From assembly GCF_000004075.3 (NCBI RefSeq), contig NC_026657.2, positions 34,768,732 through 34,832,731 of the forward strand: a stretch of 64,000 nucleotides of DNA. The letters are read 5' to 3'. Under the pieces are notes generated by a model. It saw nothing but the letters and a program-made list of their open reading frames with translations. It was not told the DNA's origin and did not search any database. The translations under genes and the position numbers were made by a program. Shown piece after piece: positions 24,200 through 35,591 of the stretch. This DNA is from Cucumis sativus (taxonomy: Eukaryota > Streptophyta > Magnoliopsida > Cucurbitales > Cucurbitaceae). The stretch's first letter is position 1, and each line of letters opens with the position of its first letter.

Positions 24200-24528
24200 G
24201 AGGATGGCAGACAAGGTAACATTAGAGAAGTGGCAGGGCACATTCTCCTGCTGGATCAGAACTTCAGAACAACTTGATATTCTTATTTCTTGCTGCTCTT
24301 GTATTTGTAATGTTTGAGCTCTGGCGACAGAGGTCCACTAAAAGTATATTCTTAGATTATGTTTATATTTCCAATTCATGCACTAATATTCTCTAGGAAC
24401 AGATAGTGGCATTTGGGAATTGAGAAAACAGTGGTAGCTTAGGGAAATGATATTCATATTGTCCTTTTACCAGGTATTTATGGATTGTGAAAACGTAGCA
24501 AATAAATGGAATTATTTTTTCTGCTCCA

Positions 24529-27080
24529 CTGCTGATTGTTAGTTGTGGTTTTGACATTCTCAAAGCTAAGCACACATCTTGTGTTAAAGTAATGGATTAT
24601 ATTTTGGTAAATGGTCTAATCATATCACCGGCTAAAGGTGTTGACCACTGCATAGTTTCCTTAACTTGCATGACACCTTCAGTAGAATGTTTACTATATG
24701 ATTTCCTCAATGCCCTGCAAAAAAGATTTTGAATTTGAGCTATAATCTTCATCTCTTATAGTAACATTCAAATTTCTCAGCAAAATATTAATGTTGTCAG
24801 ATTCTTAGTGTAATCTGTCATTAATTACGAAACTATGAACCTCGGTTCCTGCTTCATTCACACTTTCCATAAACAGCTTCTTCAAACTCTTTTTCCTTTA
24901 TCATATTTCTAAGTTCTGCCAGATTGGTCAATTTTCATTACAGCATAAATGTTAGATTTGGATAGCAGTATACTGAACTCAACATGATTTGGATCTGACT
25001 TGGAGAGATTTTTGCTGCAAGCTCTCCCTCCTCAGATCTGTGATGACGACAAGCGACACCTAACAGAGTACTGCTGGATTGCCGTTTTCTGAAACGAAGT
25101 TTACTGCCCTGTCGAGTTCTTCTGTTCAACCAAGAAGTTCGACAATGATGTTGTTATACTCTGTGTTGGGATCTATACTGTATTCATGCAACATCATATT
25201 GAATATCTTTATCCACTCTTCAATAAACCGCCATGGCTACAAGCAGATAACAATGAGAGAAATGTTTCTTGGTTGGGCATAACTTCTGACATCTCTATCA
25301 TTTTGTCAAACGGTTTCAACTCTTTTCTTCCTTGTCCCTGGACTCTACAACCTGCCATTCTCGCGAAGGTAACTATTTCTTTTACTTTCATTTCTCTAAA
25401 TACTTTCATAGGATTAACTATGCTGCCACATTTCAACCACAGCTATATTAGCGAAGCTCGTACAAATTCGTTATCTGCAAAGCCAGTATTGACTACATAG
25501 CATGTCATGGAGATAAAGTGCTTCTTGGAGAATACTCAAAGCTCACCAAGAAGCAAGAATTTTTATTTTTCACCATGGGAACAACACCAGGATTTATCGT
25601 GTTCAACAACAAAGCAGCCCAAGTAACCAGGGCTTTTTTTAAGCACGTCGAGGCGTTCTTCAGGTGAAGCATTTTATGTCATATTAATCAGAGCTGTAGA
25701 AATTGAAATATCCAACTCCAAACCTTTGCTGGTAACAAGTTCATGGATCCTCTTTCTTTCTAAGTTACATGAAATGCACGCGCCTGTAATGCACCAATCA
25801 CTGTGATCAGATTGAATTTGTTTTTCCTATTGATAGTTTCATTGAAAAGATTTAGTGCTGTCATTGTGAGAACACAATCAATTAAGGAGCTCCATTAAAT
25901 TACATGTTTTGCCAGGATTTAGTGAAACTAGTTAGATGCATGATCACCATTATGCTCATACCCAGTTATCATTGAAGTCCACAAAATCACGTCTGGTTGA
26001 GCAAATTTCAACAAACGTGGAGTGGCTCGTGCATTATTCCACTTGTCAAGTACAGTTTGATCAACAGAGCCTCAACAACTGTGTCAAGGTCAGTTTTCTC
26101 ATTTTTCTTTACGAACACGTGAACTGTCTTTCCAAATGCAAATGCGTACAACCCTGTGGACCTTCAAAACTATAGAAACAGTGACACTATCCAGTTTTTC
26201 CCCTTTATCATTTCATGAGATACTATACCATATTACCATGTCAAAGAGATATGAAGTCTGTCCCCATTAATTTTCGAGAAAATTGTCAGAAATATTTTTT
26301 CATCTTTCACAACTTTCCCTTTTCCCTTTTGGAGAACTCATTGGAATAGTTTTTCTCGGTACTTTCCGATGGAGATAGACCCAAAGATTGGAACAAAAAT
26401 TAATTTCTTTCCATCGTACATCTAAACTATGGATTTTTTTGGGTATTATAGATGGAATCTCGACCAAATCTTACGTAAACTTTTCTAAATCTTAAGTGAT
26501 ATCCCCCAAGTCTTATCAAAATTTCAAATCTTATGTCCAATTTCTGTTTCCACAATGGTCTAAGTTGGGAATTTCCCAATTGATTTACAAATTTCTTGTT
26601 GTTTCCCCCCTTCAAGTGATTGTCTGCAGTCTACAAAGAAAATCGGAGAAATATTATATATGATCACAGTCTTTATCCCAGCCAAAATTCCATCCCCTAA
26701 AGAAATCAATAGTTCAGACGTACAATGAAAAGAAATTAAAATTTGTTCAAATCTTTAGGTCAATCTCGACCCAGAAGTACGAAGAAAAACTGTAGTAAAA
26801 AATTGTAAAAAAAGGGTGTTAATTGTGAAAGATAAAACTGTTTGCTTTATTTTCTTTGACAATTTATCTAATTATCTTTGCAATAGCTTTGGGAAGAGTA
26901 TTGTTTTTCTCGACGTTAGAACGTCTTGTGTCCTTGCAGGAGAGTGGTGTATTCCCCAGCTTTGAGTGTTTGCCATTGCAATTGTGCCAAGATTTTGCCA
27001 TCGCTTCATTTCCCAAACAATTTCAAGCTGCCACTCGCTTTTCATGTGTGAGCTGCATAACTATCGAGCTTCATTTACGC
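24529..27080 (-). pseudogene. Degenerate duplicate of the neighbouring PPR gene
   Basis: This stretch aligns collinearly with 18842-21190, covering the 3' flank, the whole E region, the repeats and the start region of the PPR gene. Examples: 24541-24575 matches 18847-18881, 24750-24780 matches 19096-19126, 25560-25780 matches 19910-20180, and 25960-26280 matches 20620-20910. Matching resumes at 26920-27070 against 20981-21180, after about 640 bases of unrelated sequence (26285-26918). Many frameshifts, stops and deletions break every frame; the longest fragment with PPR character has only about 75 residues. It cannot make a PPR protein. The homology includes non-coding 3' flank. Confidence 0.9.
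26285..26918. other. Unrelated insertion inside the PPR pseudogene
   Basis: Alignment to the intact PPR gene stops near 26280 and restarts near 26920, replacing only about 70 bases of the parent. The inserted or substituted stretch is AT-rich, has no domain-bearing frame, and I saw no clear terminal repeats or target duplication. Its origin is unknown. Confidence 0.5.
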
Positions 27081-27089
27081 ATTGGCTGA

Positions 27090-30000
27090 TCAGGTTAGCG
27101 TGATCCTTTCTGGCTCGAAATTATAAACTATGAAGGAGCACAATATAGTTTGTTCGAAGCTTAAACAAGCTGCAAAGGGACACCATCTAAATTCTACATG
27201 AAGATATATGGATTAAAAATATAATGAAATCTAGAGTACAGTGACCAAAATTGTACTTTTAAGTGTAAAAAACCATTGGGATTGAATTGAAGTTAGATAT
27301 TGGTGGAGTAATGTTTTGTTGGTAATGTTCTGATTTGAAGTTTTTCTGAGGAGCAAAGTCATTAGTGATGGGTGGTGAAATTATCTCAAATTTGATTGAA
27401 AAACATTTGACTTTGAGCATTAAGCAAAGCACATGGATTTGATTAAGAGGTTTGAATCTCTTAATGATAATTTAAGATGAGAATCTTTTCTTGAATTTGT
27501 TACTACTTCAAGTCATCCTTTCACCTATGCTAATTAATCATAATGTTCTCCAACTTGTAATATCGTAGTGCTTAAGTTAATACTTAAATTGAGAAAGTAT
27601 TGATTGAGTTAGCATTCTTTGGTATGTAGCTAAGAATTATGTTGACAGATAGATATGAACTCAGTTCATTTAGGAGACATTCTGTGATGCGAGTCGCGAG
27701 TCTTGACCATGTGGTTGTACTGGAGACCCATAGAAGTCTATGTTATGGGCTCGACTCGACATTTGCATGGTCCAATAATTACTAAAAATGAAAAGGGAAA
27801 AAAGTTTGAGAAAGAAGATTTGGCACAATAATTTGGATGATTGGTGAGGAGTTAGGGAAAGTGTAGAAAAAGAGTCAAAATCACTAATTCACCGACACAC
27901 TTCGTTTTCACATAGCAAAAAGCAAACTGTTTCTTTTTTGACTAAACAATACGAAAACAACAAATACTAAACACTATTTCTACCTTTTTCCTTTCCCTTT
28001 TCATTCCCATCTCACCTTTTCACAACCACTAAAGTCTTCATTCTCAGCACATTTCTATGGTCCCATTTTCTCTCAATCTCTTTATTCAATTATTCATACA
28101 ATTATAACTTTTCAATATTATTTCATCCAGAAAATCGAAGGTTAGTCGATAGAGACTATCTTTCTTAGATGAGTTCGTTAATTGCAATAGGTGGCATTTT
28201 TTAAGAAAAATTACAAATATAACACAATTTATCAGTGATAGTTTATACTCTTTAGTGTTATAGTTATCTTTGATAGATTTCGAGAGTTGGATATAAGTTT
28301 GGTTATATTTACAACTATCTCTAGTCTTGAAATTTATTAAAAGTACGAAAGATTAAATAGAACAAGTTGGTGAAGAGGAGGAGGACTAGAATAATGTTTT
28401 AAAACTATTTCAAGTTTGAAGAAATCAATTTAGCTTCTCTCTTTTTCATGGAGATTGTAATTTGATTACTTCAAACTCAAAGCATATATACAAAGAAAAG
28501 TCAAAAGGGGAATTCTTCCCAAAAAAAAATTGTCAAAGATGGAAATTGTTAGAGAGATAGATAGAGAGGAGGTGGTTAAATAATTAATATTTGATTAAAA
28601 TAGTAGAGTTGAAAATGTTAATTTTGATTTTTGGAGTTTATTATTAATGATTGAAGGGGAAGTTGAAGTACAAAAAGTCATTCATCATAGTATTCTATTT
28701 GAATGGGAAAAAGTTTTTTTTTCATTCTTTTTCAAAATTCTCATACGTAAAATATATTTATTTTCAAAAGTGAAATAAAAATTGATGTTTTTTCAGCGAC
28801 GGACGACACAAACTCCTTCTGAGAGATTTCTAAGAGATATCACGAAGTTTAGAGACTTTTAACTTGGTAAAATAAAAGAAAATTGTTGTTTGATTAAATT
28901 ACAAGTTAAGTTGTTGAAATTTTATGATACTTCTAAAAATATTATTCCATAGTTTCTTCAACTTTCAACTTGGTATCTTTATTTATATATATAGATTGTA
29001 AACTTTAAGATTTCAATAAGATATTAAACTCTTAATATTTTATCAAATAAAATGTTGTAATTACTTTTAAAGTTTTAAAATTAAAACCTATTTAACAGAA
29101 ACTTATAATTTAGCTTAAAATACTTCAAATATGTTGAATTATATATTTAGAAAAAACTATTCTTTTCCCTTTTAAGTCCTCTTTTTTAGGGTGGTTTCAA
29201 ATTTATAAATCCACAAATCTTAAATATTATAAATTGAATTGCTCTTCCCGGATTAAAATTAGAATATCTTTAACCTTAATACAATCATAAAAATTAAGCT
29301 TCGAACGATCCTTAAACTTGTAAAGTCGTAAAAATTAAACCCCAAAAGATAAAACTTAAACTCTCAAATCTATACATTTGATACAAAGAAGTATGAGTTT
29401 GAGAATTTAATTTATAACAATCGTATGAATTTAACTTTAGACCGTCGATGTTGTATTTATAATTAATTATTACTACAATAATTTTTAGTAAAAATAAATA
29501 AATAAAGATAAAAAATGTGAAAAAATAGAATGAGGAGAAAAGGTGAGAAAGGTTAGGTTAGGAGAAAGAGTAATAATTTGGAATTAGCCCTAAAGTTTAA
29601 GAACCGACATGACGTCATGTGGTTCAACAAAGTTGTATTTTTGAGATTATATCGTAACCGCGTCGGTGTCTCCATTCAACGTCACCATCTCCTCAATCCA
29701 ACGGCATCCTTTATCACACGTGTCATAACATTGGGTTTCCTTTTAAATCATACTATTAATATAAATTATTAACTTCCAATCTTATTCACTTCATAAACAC
29801 TATTAATTAAGATTGTAAACCATATATTAATTAAGATTCGATAAATTTAGGAGTTTAATTAAAAATTTATAAATATGGTTTATAATTTAAGTTGATACAT
29901 CTTGAATTTAATCATGGGAATTTAATTTGCCCTGACTGTTTAAATTTTAATTAAAATATTCAGTTCTCGGTATCGTGTATATATCAAAAAGTGTTTTGTT

Positions 30001-31900
30001 TTATTTTAGTTCTAAGAGAATTTAAACTTTTCTTCTTAATCAAAGGTATATATTTAAACGAGTTGTATTATGTTCAAGTTAGCAACTTAAATTAAATAAG
30101 CGTTAGTTGTGATCCTTGAAAAATTGTTATGGGTAACAAAAATAAATTGAATGAACTAGATTTTGATGTATAATTTAAATTATTCATTTGAATATTTGTT
30201 CTTTTAAATTGAAGTTTATTGGGAGAACCATTCAAAATAAAATCTTTTATATGTTTGAATAATGCATTATATTCAAACATGTGAAGTTTGAAATTTTTAT
30301 TTTAAAATAAATGATCATATGAGAATTGCTTGATTAGATTTTCTTTTTGTCAATTTTGATTTTGATTTTTTTTCTCTTTTGAGTGCACAGTTAAATAAAG
30401 TAAGAAAATTCAATCATAAATCTTAAGAACATTAACATATAATTAATGCTTGAATTAGCCTAAGCTTAACGAAAGAAAAATAAATTATTTAAGGGTAGAA
30501 TATTAAATTTTTAGTATTTAAGATTACAACATGTTCTAACTTTATAATCATAGTTGGGAGATAGAAACTATATTATATGAAAATTTAATGTCTAATCAAC
30601 ATCTTAACATCGATAGTTATATTTGTGAAGAAATGATAAAAATAATAAAATATATAAATCAATAGATAATTCTTTTATGTTTAAAACATGATTATTATTT
30701 TTTTATATTCATAATGATTATTTTTCTTACGTTTTGTAAATGTTTTAGGATATAGTTGAAATGACTATTTACTATCTCAATATCAAATCTAAAAAATGTA
30801 TATATATATAAACAAACAAAATTGTGAAATACTTATTTTCCTCTCTAAATAGTTTTTGAAAACAAAGTTTACTTTAGTCACATTCATTAAAATTTTGTTA
30901 ATTCTCTAACGTAATAATAACGTGGATATTTTGATGTTTAAAATTCAGATTCATCATATTAAATATATTGATAAATAACTAATAAATCTTACTAATTTAT
31001 TCTCTAATTTTTCTACGTCAACACCACACTTGAAATAAATAAAATTAATAAGAATTAGTATATGAGTTAAAGAACGTGAAGTAGAATGACAATAAGTCAA
31101 AATGGTGATGATCAAAATTCCGAAGACAGAGTAACCTTTTAAGTTATTCGATAAAACATCAATTTACCAAATAGTTTTTAATCAAAAATTAAAACCATAT
31201 ACTATTAAGAGTGGCTTTCTTATTTGATAGTCCTAGTTATTCATATATAGAAAAGTCACATGTGATTCTAGTAAAGTTAACCGAATATTTTAACTACAAA
31301 AGACTAAAATATACTTATTTTAAAAGTTTAAAGACTAAAACAAATACTTTTTAAATAAAAGTTTAATATCATAGAACATATAAATGAATGCAAACTTATA
31401 ATAATAAAAAACATAGTACAAACGGAAAATGTTTGTAATAAATGATTGTGATTGAATTTTATTGTAAACTAATAGGTGTAAATAAAAATGTTGAGATTAT
31501 TACTATTAAATATTATTATGAATTGAAAAAAAGAGAGAGTGTTTGGTGTACCAAATTAATTTAAAAAGATTAGGGAAAGAAAATAAAATGATTGGAGAGA
31601 TGAATGTTAGAGAATATTAAATGTCCAATTTCTATAGAAAAATATTATGTAAAATTACGGTATTTAAATTTAACTTCTAATCCAATATTTATTTATAATA
31701 AAGTATGATAAATGATAGATAGAATAGAAAGAGTAGTGTATGAGGATCACGATTGATTGTAAATGAGATAGAATACAAATAGTAGTGTATGACGATCAGA
31801 AGGATTTGTATAAACGTATTTATGTTGATTTAGAAAGAAAAGAAAGGGAAGAATTGATAGTCAGAAAACAAAAAATAAAAGTTGGATTATGAAAGAAGAC
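27090..31900. other. Gene-free intergenic region
   Basis: No supportable coding region. Noted inside it: an imperfect hairpin at 27703-27775; a GC-richer patch at about 29590-29740 with a 12-bp palindrome CATGACGTCATG (29608-29619) and a G-box type ACACGTGT (29716-29723); and otherwise AT-rich DNA with homopolymers. The 64-residue frame through the GC-richer patch shows no family resemblance. Confidence 0.6.
29608..29723. promoter_or_regulatory. TGACGTCA palindrome and ACACGTGT box cluster
   Basis: A 12-bp perfect palindrome with core TGACGTCA (bZIP/TGA/HY5-type C-box) at 29608-29619 and an 8-bp ACACGTGT G-box/ABRE-type palindrome at 29716-29723 sit 100 bases apart. They lie in a patch less AT-rich than its surroundings. 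No gene starts nearby; the next one is 3 kb downstream. Function is only suggested by the motifs. Confidence 0.35.
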
Positions 31901-31916
31901 ATTATGAACTTTGTCT

Positions 31917-32680
31917 CTATCTCTCTCTCTCTCACACACACACACACTATAAACAAAAACAAAGGGATTGTTTAGTGTTTTCTTAAATAGCAATTTTGGG
32001 CTATGCCCAACTTTGTCCTTATCCATGCATTTGGATTTCCCATTCTAAACCCCATCGTCTCTTCTCTCTCTCTCTCTCTTTGTTTTTATTCTCTCTATTT
32101 TTCTTTTTTTTGGCATTCAAAGTCAAATCACGAGACGATGTACAGTGACAATAAACTCACAAAGAAAGGGGAAAAAAATAAAGGGAAAAAAAACTCTCTT
32201 TTGCAGCTTTAAATTGCAGATGGCAACCGCATTCACTTCCATACGCGGAGAAGCATCAATTTCACACCTCAATTTTGTCCCTTCACTTTCATTTTCATTG
32301 CTTTCCTCCCATTCAATTCTTTATTTGCCTCCCCTGCTTCTGACACTAACTCTTTTTCTGATTTCTATTGTTTTTTCTTTTAATATTCTGGGGCTGCTGG
32401 ATTTGCGTTTTCCTACATGTGGAGAGGCACTATATTCTTTTCCCACCAAGCACAAGAATCCGTTCGATTTCTGGATCGGTTACCGGGATTTTAGGGATGG
32501 GTCTGTTCAGTATCAAACATGGGTTTTTTTTAGTTTTTTTGTCTTTGGTTTAGTACTTTGTCCGTACCTCTTTGAATCTCTGATGGGTTCTTTTTGGGAA
32601 AGGTTTTCGTGTGTGAATTGAGAGAAGAAGGAAGTGAGGAAGTGCACTGAAGGTGTTTGATAAAAGTCGCGAGTGAAGAG
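31917..32680 (+). promoter_or_regulatory. Core promoter and leader of the ATN1-like kinase gene
   Basis: A (CT)n/(CA)n tract at about 31917-31946 is followed at once by TATAAA (31948-31953). Another (CT)n tract at 32060-32079 would fall in the leader. The leader runs roughly 700 bases to the kinase ATG at 32681. It contains an ATG at 32220 opening a 133-codon frame that stops at 32621, with a strongly hydrophobic Leu/Phe/Ser-rich stretch. It could be an upstream ORF or could be partly spliced out. Confidence 0.45.
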
Positions 32681-35012
32681 ATGGGTTCTGGTAATGGTTT
32701 TTATTCCACTAGTGAATTCAATTTGGATGCCAAATGGTTGATTGATCCTAAGCATCTTTTTGTTGGGCCAAAGATTGGGGAAGGTGCCCATGCCAAGGTG
32801 TATGAGGGAAAGTACGTTTTCTTTTTTCTGATGTCAATTGCTTTTTTTTTTTTTTTCTTTGTCTGTCTGAGATCAGATATATTAAAGGCCTTTCTGTCAC
32901 TCTGTCTCTCTTTTTAAACTCTCTCTCTTTCTCCCTTTTCTCAGATACAAAAATCAGATTGTGGCTATCAAAATGGTGGGTAAAGGAGATACTCCTGAGA
33001 GGATGGCCAGAAGAGAAGCCCGGTTTGCAAGAGAGGTTGCAATGTTGTCCAAAGTGCGACACAAGAACTTAGTGAAGGCAATGATCAATTCTACTTTCAC
33101 AACTCTTGCTTCTCTATCTGAGTTTCATGCTTTTCTGGAAATTGTTATTGAGATACTTTATATAGTATCTCTCAAGTTCTAACTGTGATTCTCGGTTGGT
33201 ATTGTTCTTGTTTTCAGTTTATTGGCGCTTGCAAGGAACCTATGATGGTTATTGTGACTGAATTACTCACAGGTGGCACATTGCGCAAATTTCTCTTGAA
33301 TTTGAGGCCAAGGAGCTTGGAACTTGATGTGGCAATTGGGTTTGCGCTTGATATTGCTCGCGCAATGGAGTGTTTACACTCCCATGGAATTATACACCGT
33401 GACCTTAAACCAGGTACAAGCATGTACTTTACTCTTTCGATTCTGGTAGATTGCACTCGCTGATTTTTGTATGATATAGAATCCATTTGGTAACATTTTC
33501 ATTTCCTTTTCCCCTGAAAACTGCCTTATACCTCTGTCAAACAAAGTATAGGGAGAGAATTGAAAGAGAGAAGGAAAAGAAATTGGCTCTTTTCTTTCTA
33601 AGAGGGCTAGTTATTTTGATTCCAGACGAGATGGACTTCTGATATATTACTTAGAATTGGTTTTTGCTGTTCGAAATGAGTTCATCAGCATATTAGCTTT
33701 CTTTGTCTAGTTTGGGGTCAATTAGAGAGTAGAGACATCCTTGAAGAAAGCAATTGAGGATTTGGATTTGTAATGTAGGAATCTAAAACATATGTTGTAT
33801 GTGGATTCAACATGGCACTTCATTACCTCCATGAAAGGTTCAAAATTGAATGTAGTATTTATCTTGTCTCACAATCGATGTATGCCGAGATAAGAAAACT
33901 TGTCCACCCATGTAGGAATTGTTTCTTTGACACCAAGATGTTATAGAGTTAAGTATTTACATTCTTAAATTTTCTAGCTCTAACGAGACTCTTCTATTGC
34001 AGAAAACTTGATCTTGACTGCAGACCATAAAACAATTAAGCTTGCTGATTTTGGTTTGGCAAGAGAAGAATCAGTAACAGAGATGATGACTGCAGAAACA
34101 GGAACGTATAGATGGATGGCTCCAGAGGTGGTTTTTCCTTACTCCTCACCCCTCTTTTCTTTGTTGCTGATGAATATTTGATTATTATAGAGTTCTTAAG
34201 CATTTCCTTGCTGGGTGGGTTCTTAAACAACTTCCGTTTTCATTTGTTGGCAGCTCTATAGTACGGTCACTTTAAAGCATGGAGATAAGAAGCATTATAA
34301 TCACAAAGTTGATGCCTACAGCTTTGCCATTGTATTGTGGGAGCTCATCCTTAATAGGTTACCTTTTGAAGGCATGTCGAATTTGCAGGCCGCGTATGCA
34401 GCTGCTTTTAAGGTAAGCTAAGCACGTAGTTACAAAATGTAATGTCTTCCAACTATCCAACAAGCAGTAATATGATTGAAAGAACTGTTTCTAAAACAAC
34501 ATTTTATGTTCATTGAGTACCAATGTTTGAAGAAAGTTAGAATAATTTAGCTTCTATAATTTGATAAAATTCCAATAAATAGTTCCTGAGTAGGTTTATA
34601 GGAAATGTATGACTAAACAAGTACTCTATATGTAAATGATTCAAAATTTGTAGCCCTTTCAAGTGTGGTGTTATGAGTAATAGCTTTGTTATTTCAGAAC
34701 ATGAGGCCCAGTGCTGAAAACCTTCCAGAGGACTTAGCTTTAATAGTGACATCATGTTGGAGAGAAGATCCAAATACAAGACCAAACTTCAGCCAGATTA
34801 TACAGATGCTATTGCAGTCCCTTTCTAGAATATCACCACGATCACCTGTGATCCCACCTCGGATATGTGCTTCTGAAAACGTTGTGATGCCACCCGAATC
34901 TCCCTGTACAAATTCCTTGATGGCTGTTAGACATGGCTCAGGGGAAGCCCCACATGGCATGATCGAAGAAACACCAACAACCTCCTTCTTCTGCTTTAAC
35001 AAATGTTACTGA
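32681..35012 (+). CDS. ATN1: Raf-like protein kinase, ATN1 type (group C MAPKKK-related)
   Basis: Six coding exons, 32681-32811, 32945-33077, 33218-33413, 34003-34127, 34254-34412 and 34698-35012, encode 352 residues, close to the 356 I recall for Arabidopsis ATN1. The kinase domain begins near W19. It has glycine loop [11 protein letters not shown] (33-43), Lys53, [16 protein letters not shown] with Asp150, DFG (169-171), GTYRWMAPE (187-195), the long [20 protein letters not shown] stretch and [13 protein letters not shown]. The tail is rich in Pro and Ser and ends FFCFNKCY. The family is cytosolic dual-specificity-like serine/threonine/tyrosine kinases; substrates are poorly known. The second intron starts with GC rather than GT. 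The stop is 580 bases from the convergent unknown gene. AATAAA lies at 35286. The symbol is by family resemblance. Confidence 0.95.
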
Positions 35013-35591
35013 TCCAATGCAAGAAAATCCTAAAAGGCACAGTTTTAACTTTAGTTGTAGTTCTATAAGAATACCCAATAAGCCAAACCAAGAAATGTAA
35101 CAGAATTTGGGATTGCTGTCAGCTCAGAAGCTTGAGAATCTTAAGCTTTTTTCAACAGATGTGTAGGATCATTGAGTGATGGATGGCTCCCACCTTTCCA
35201 ATAATCAAGAAAATCTTGGCATGTAATATTTCTGAATTCTGTTGGGAATTAGATAATGAGAAATTCACTGATCATAATGATTGTAAATAAACCTTGATGC
35301 CTGTCTATTGAAACCCTACATTTCCTACTTAAAGCAAATCAAGAATCAGAGAAACGAGGAACAAAACACCCACAAAATAAAATATTCACAACATGCTAAT
35401 ATTTTCATCGAGTGCTAAATTCCTAAGTCATCGAGCATGATGAGGGAGGCACACGCATAGGAGTTCACCATCTATTGTTACAAAAGTAAACTACATATTG
35501 GTGATTTTATAAGATTCAAATTAGTTTTTACATAGTAAGATCTTACAAAAGGAAGGTCCTCAGTTGCTGTTTCTCTTCATTGCCTGTATCA

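Noticed and set aside
24081-24317. 78-residue frame overlapping the last sucrase/ferredoxin exon as its own gene
   Set aside because: Its first part is the wrong frame of exon 5. Only its end resembles the family tail, so it is treated as a remnant.
32145-32621. 158-residue frame as a separate gene
   Set aside because: The nominal start is GTG, the first ATG is at 32220, and it lies in the leader of the ATN1-like gene with no family resemblance. Kept only as a possible upstream ORF.
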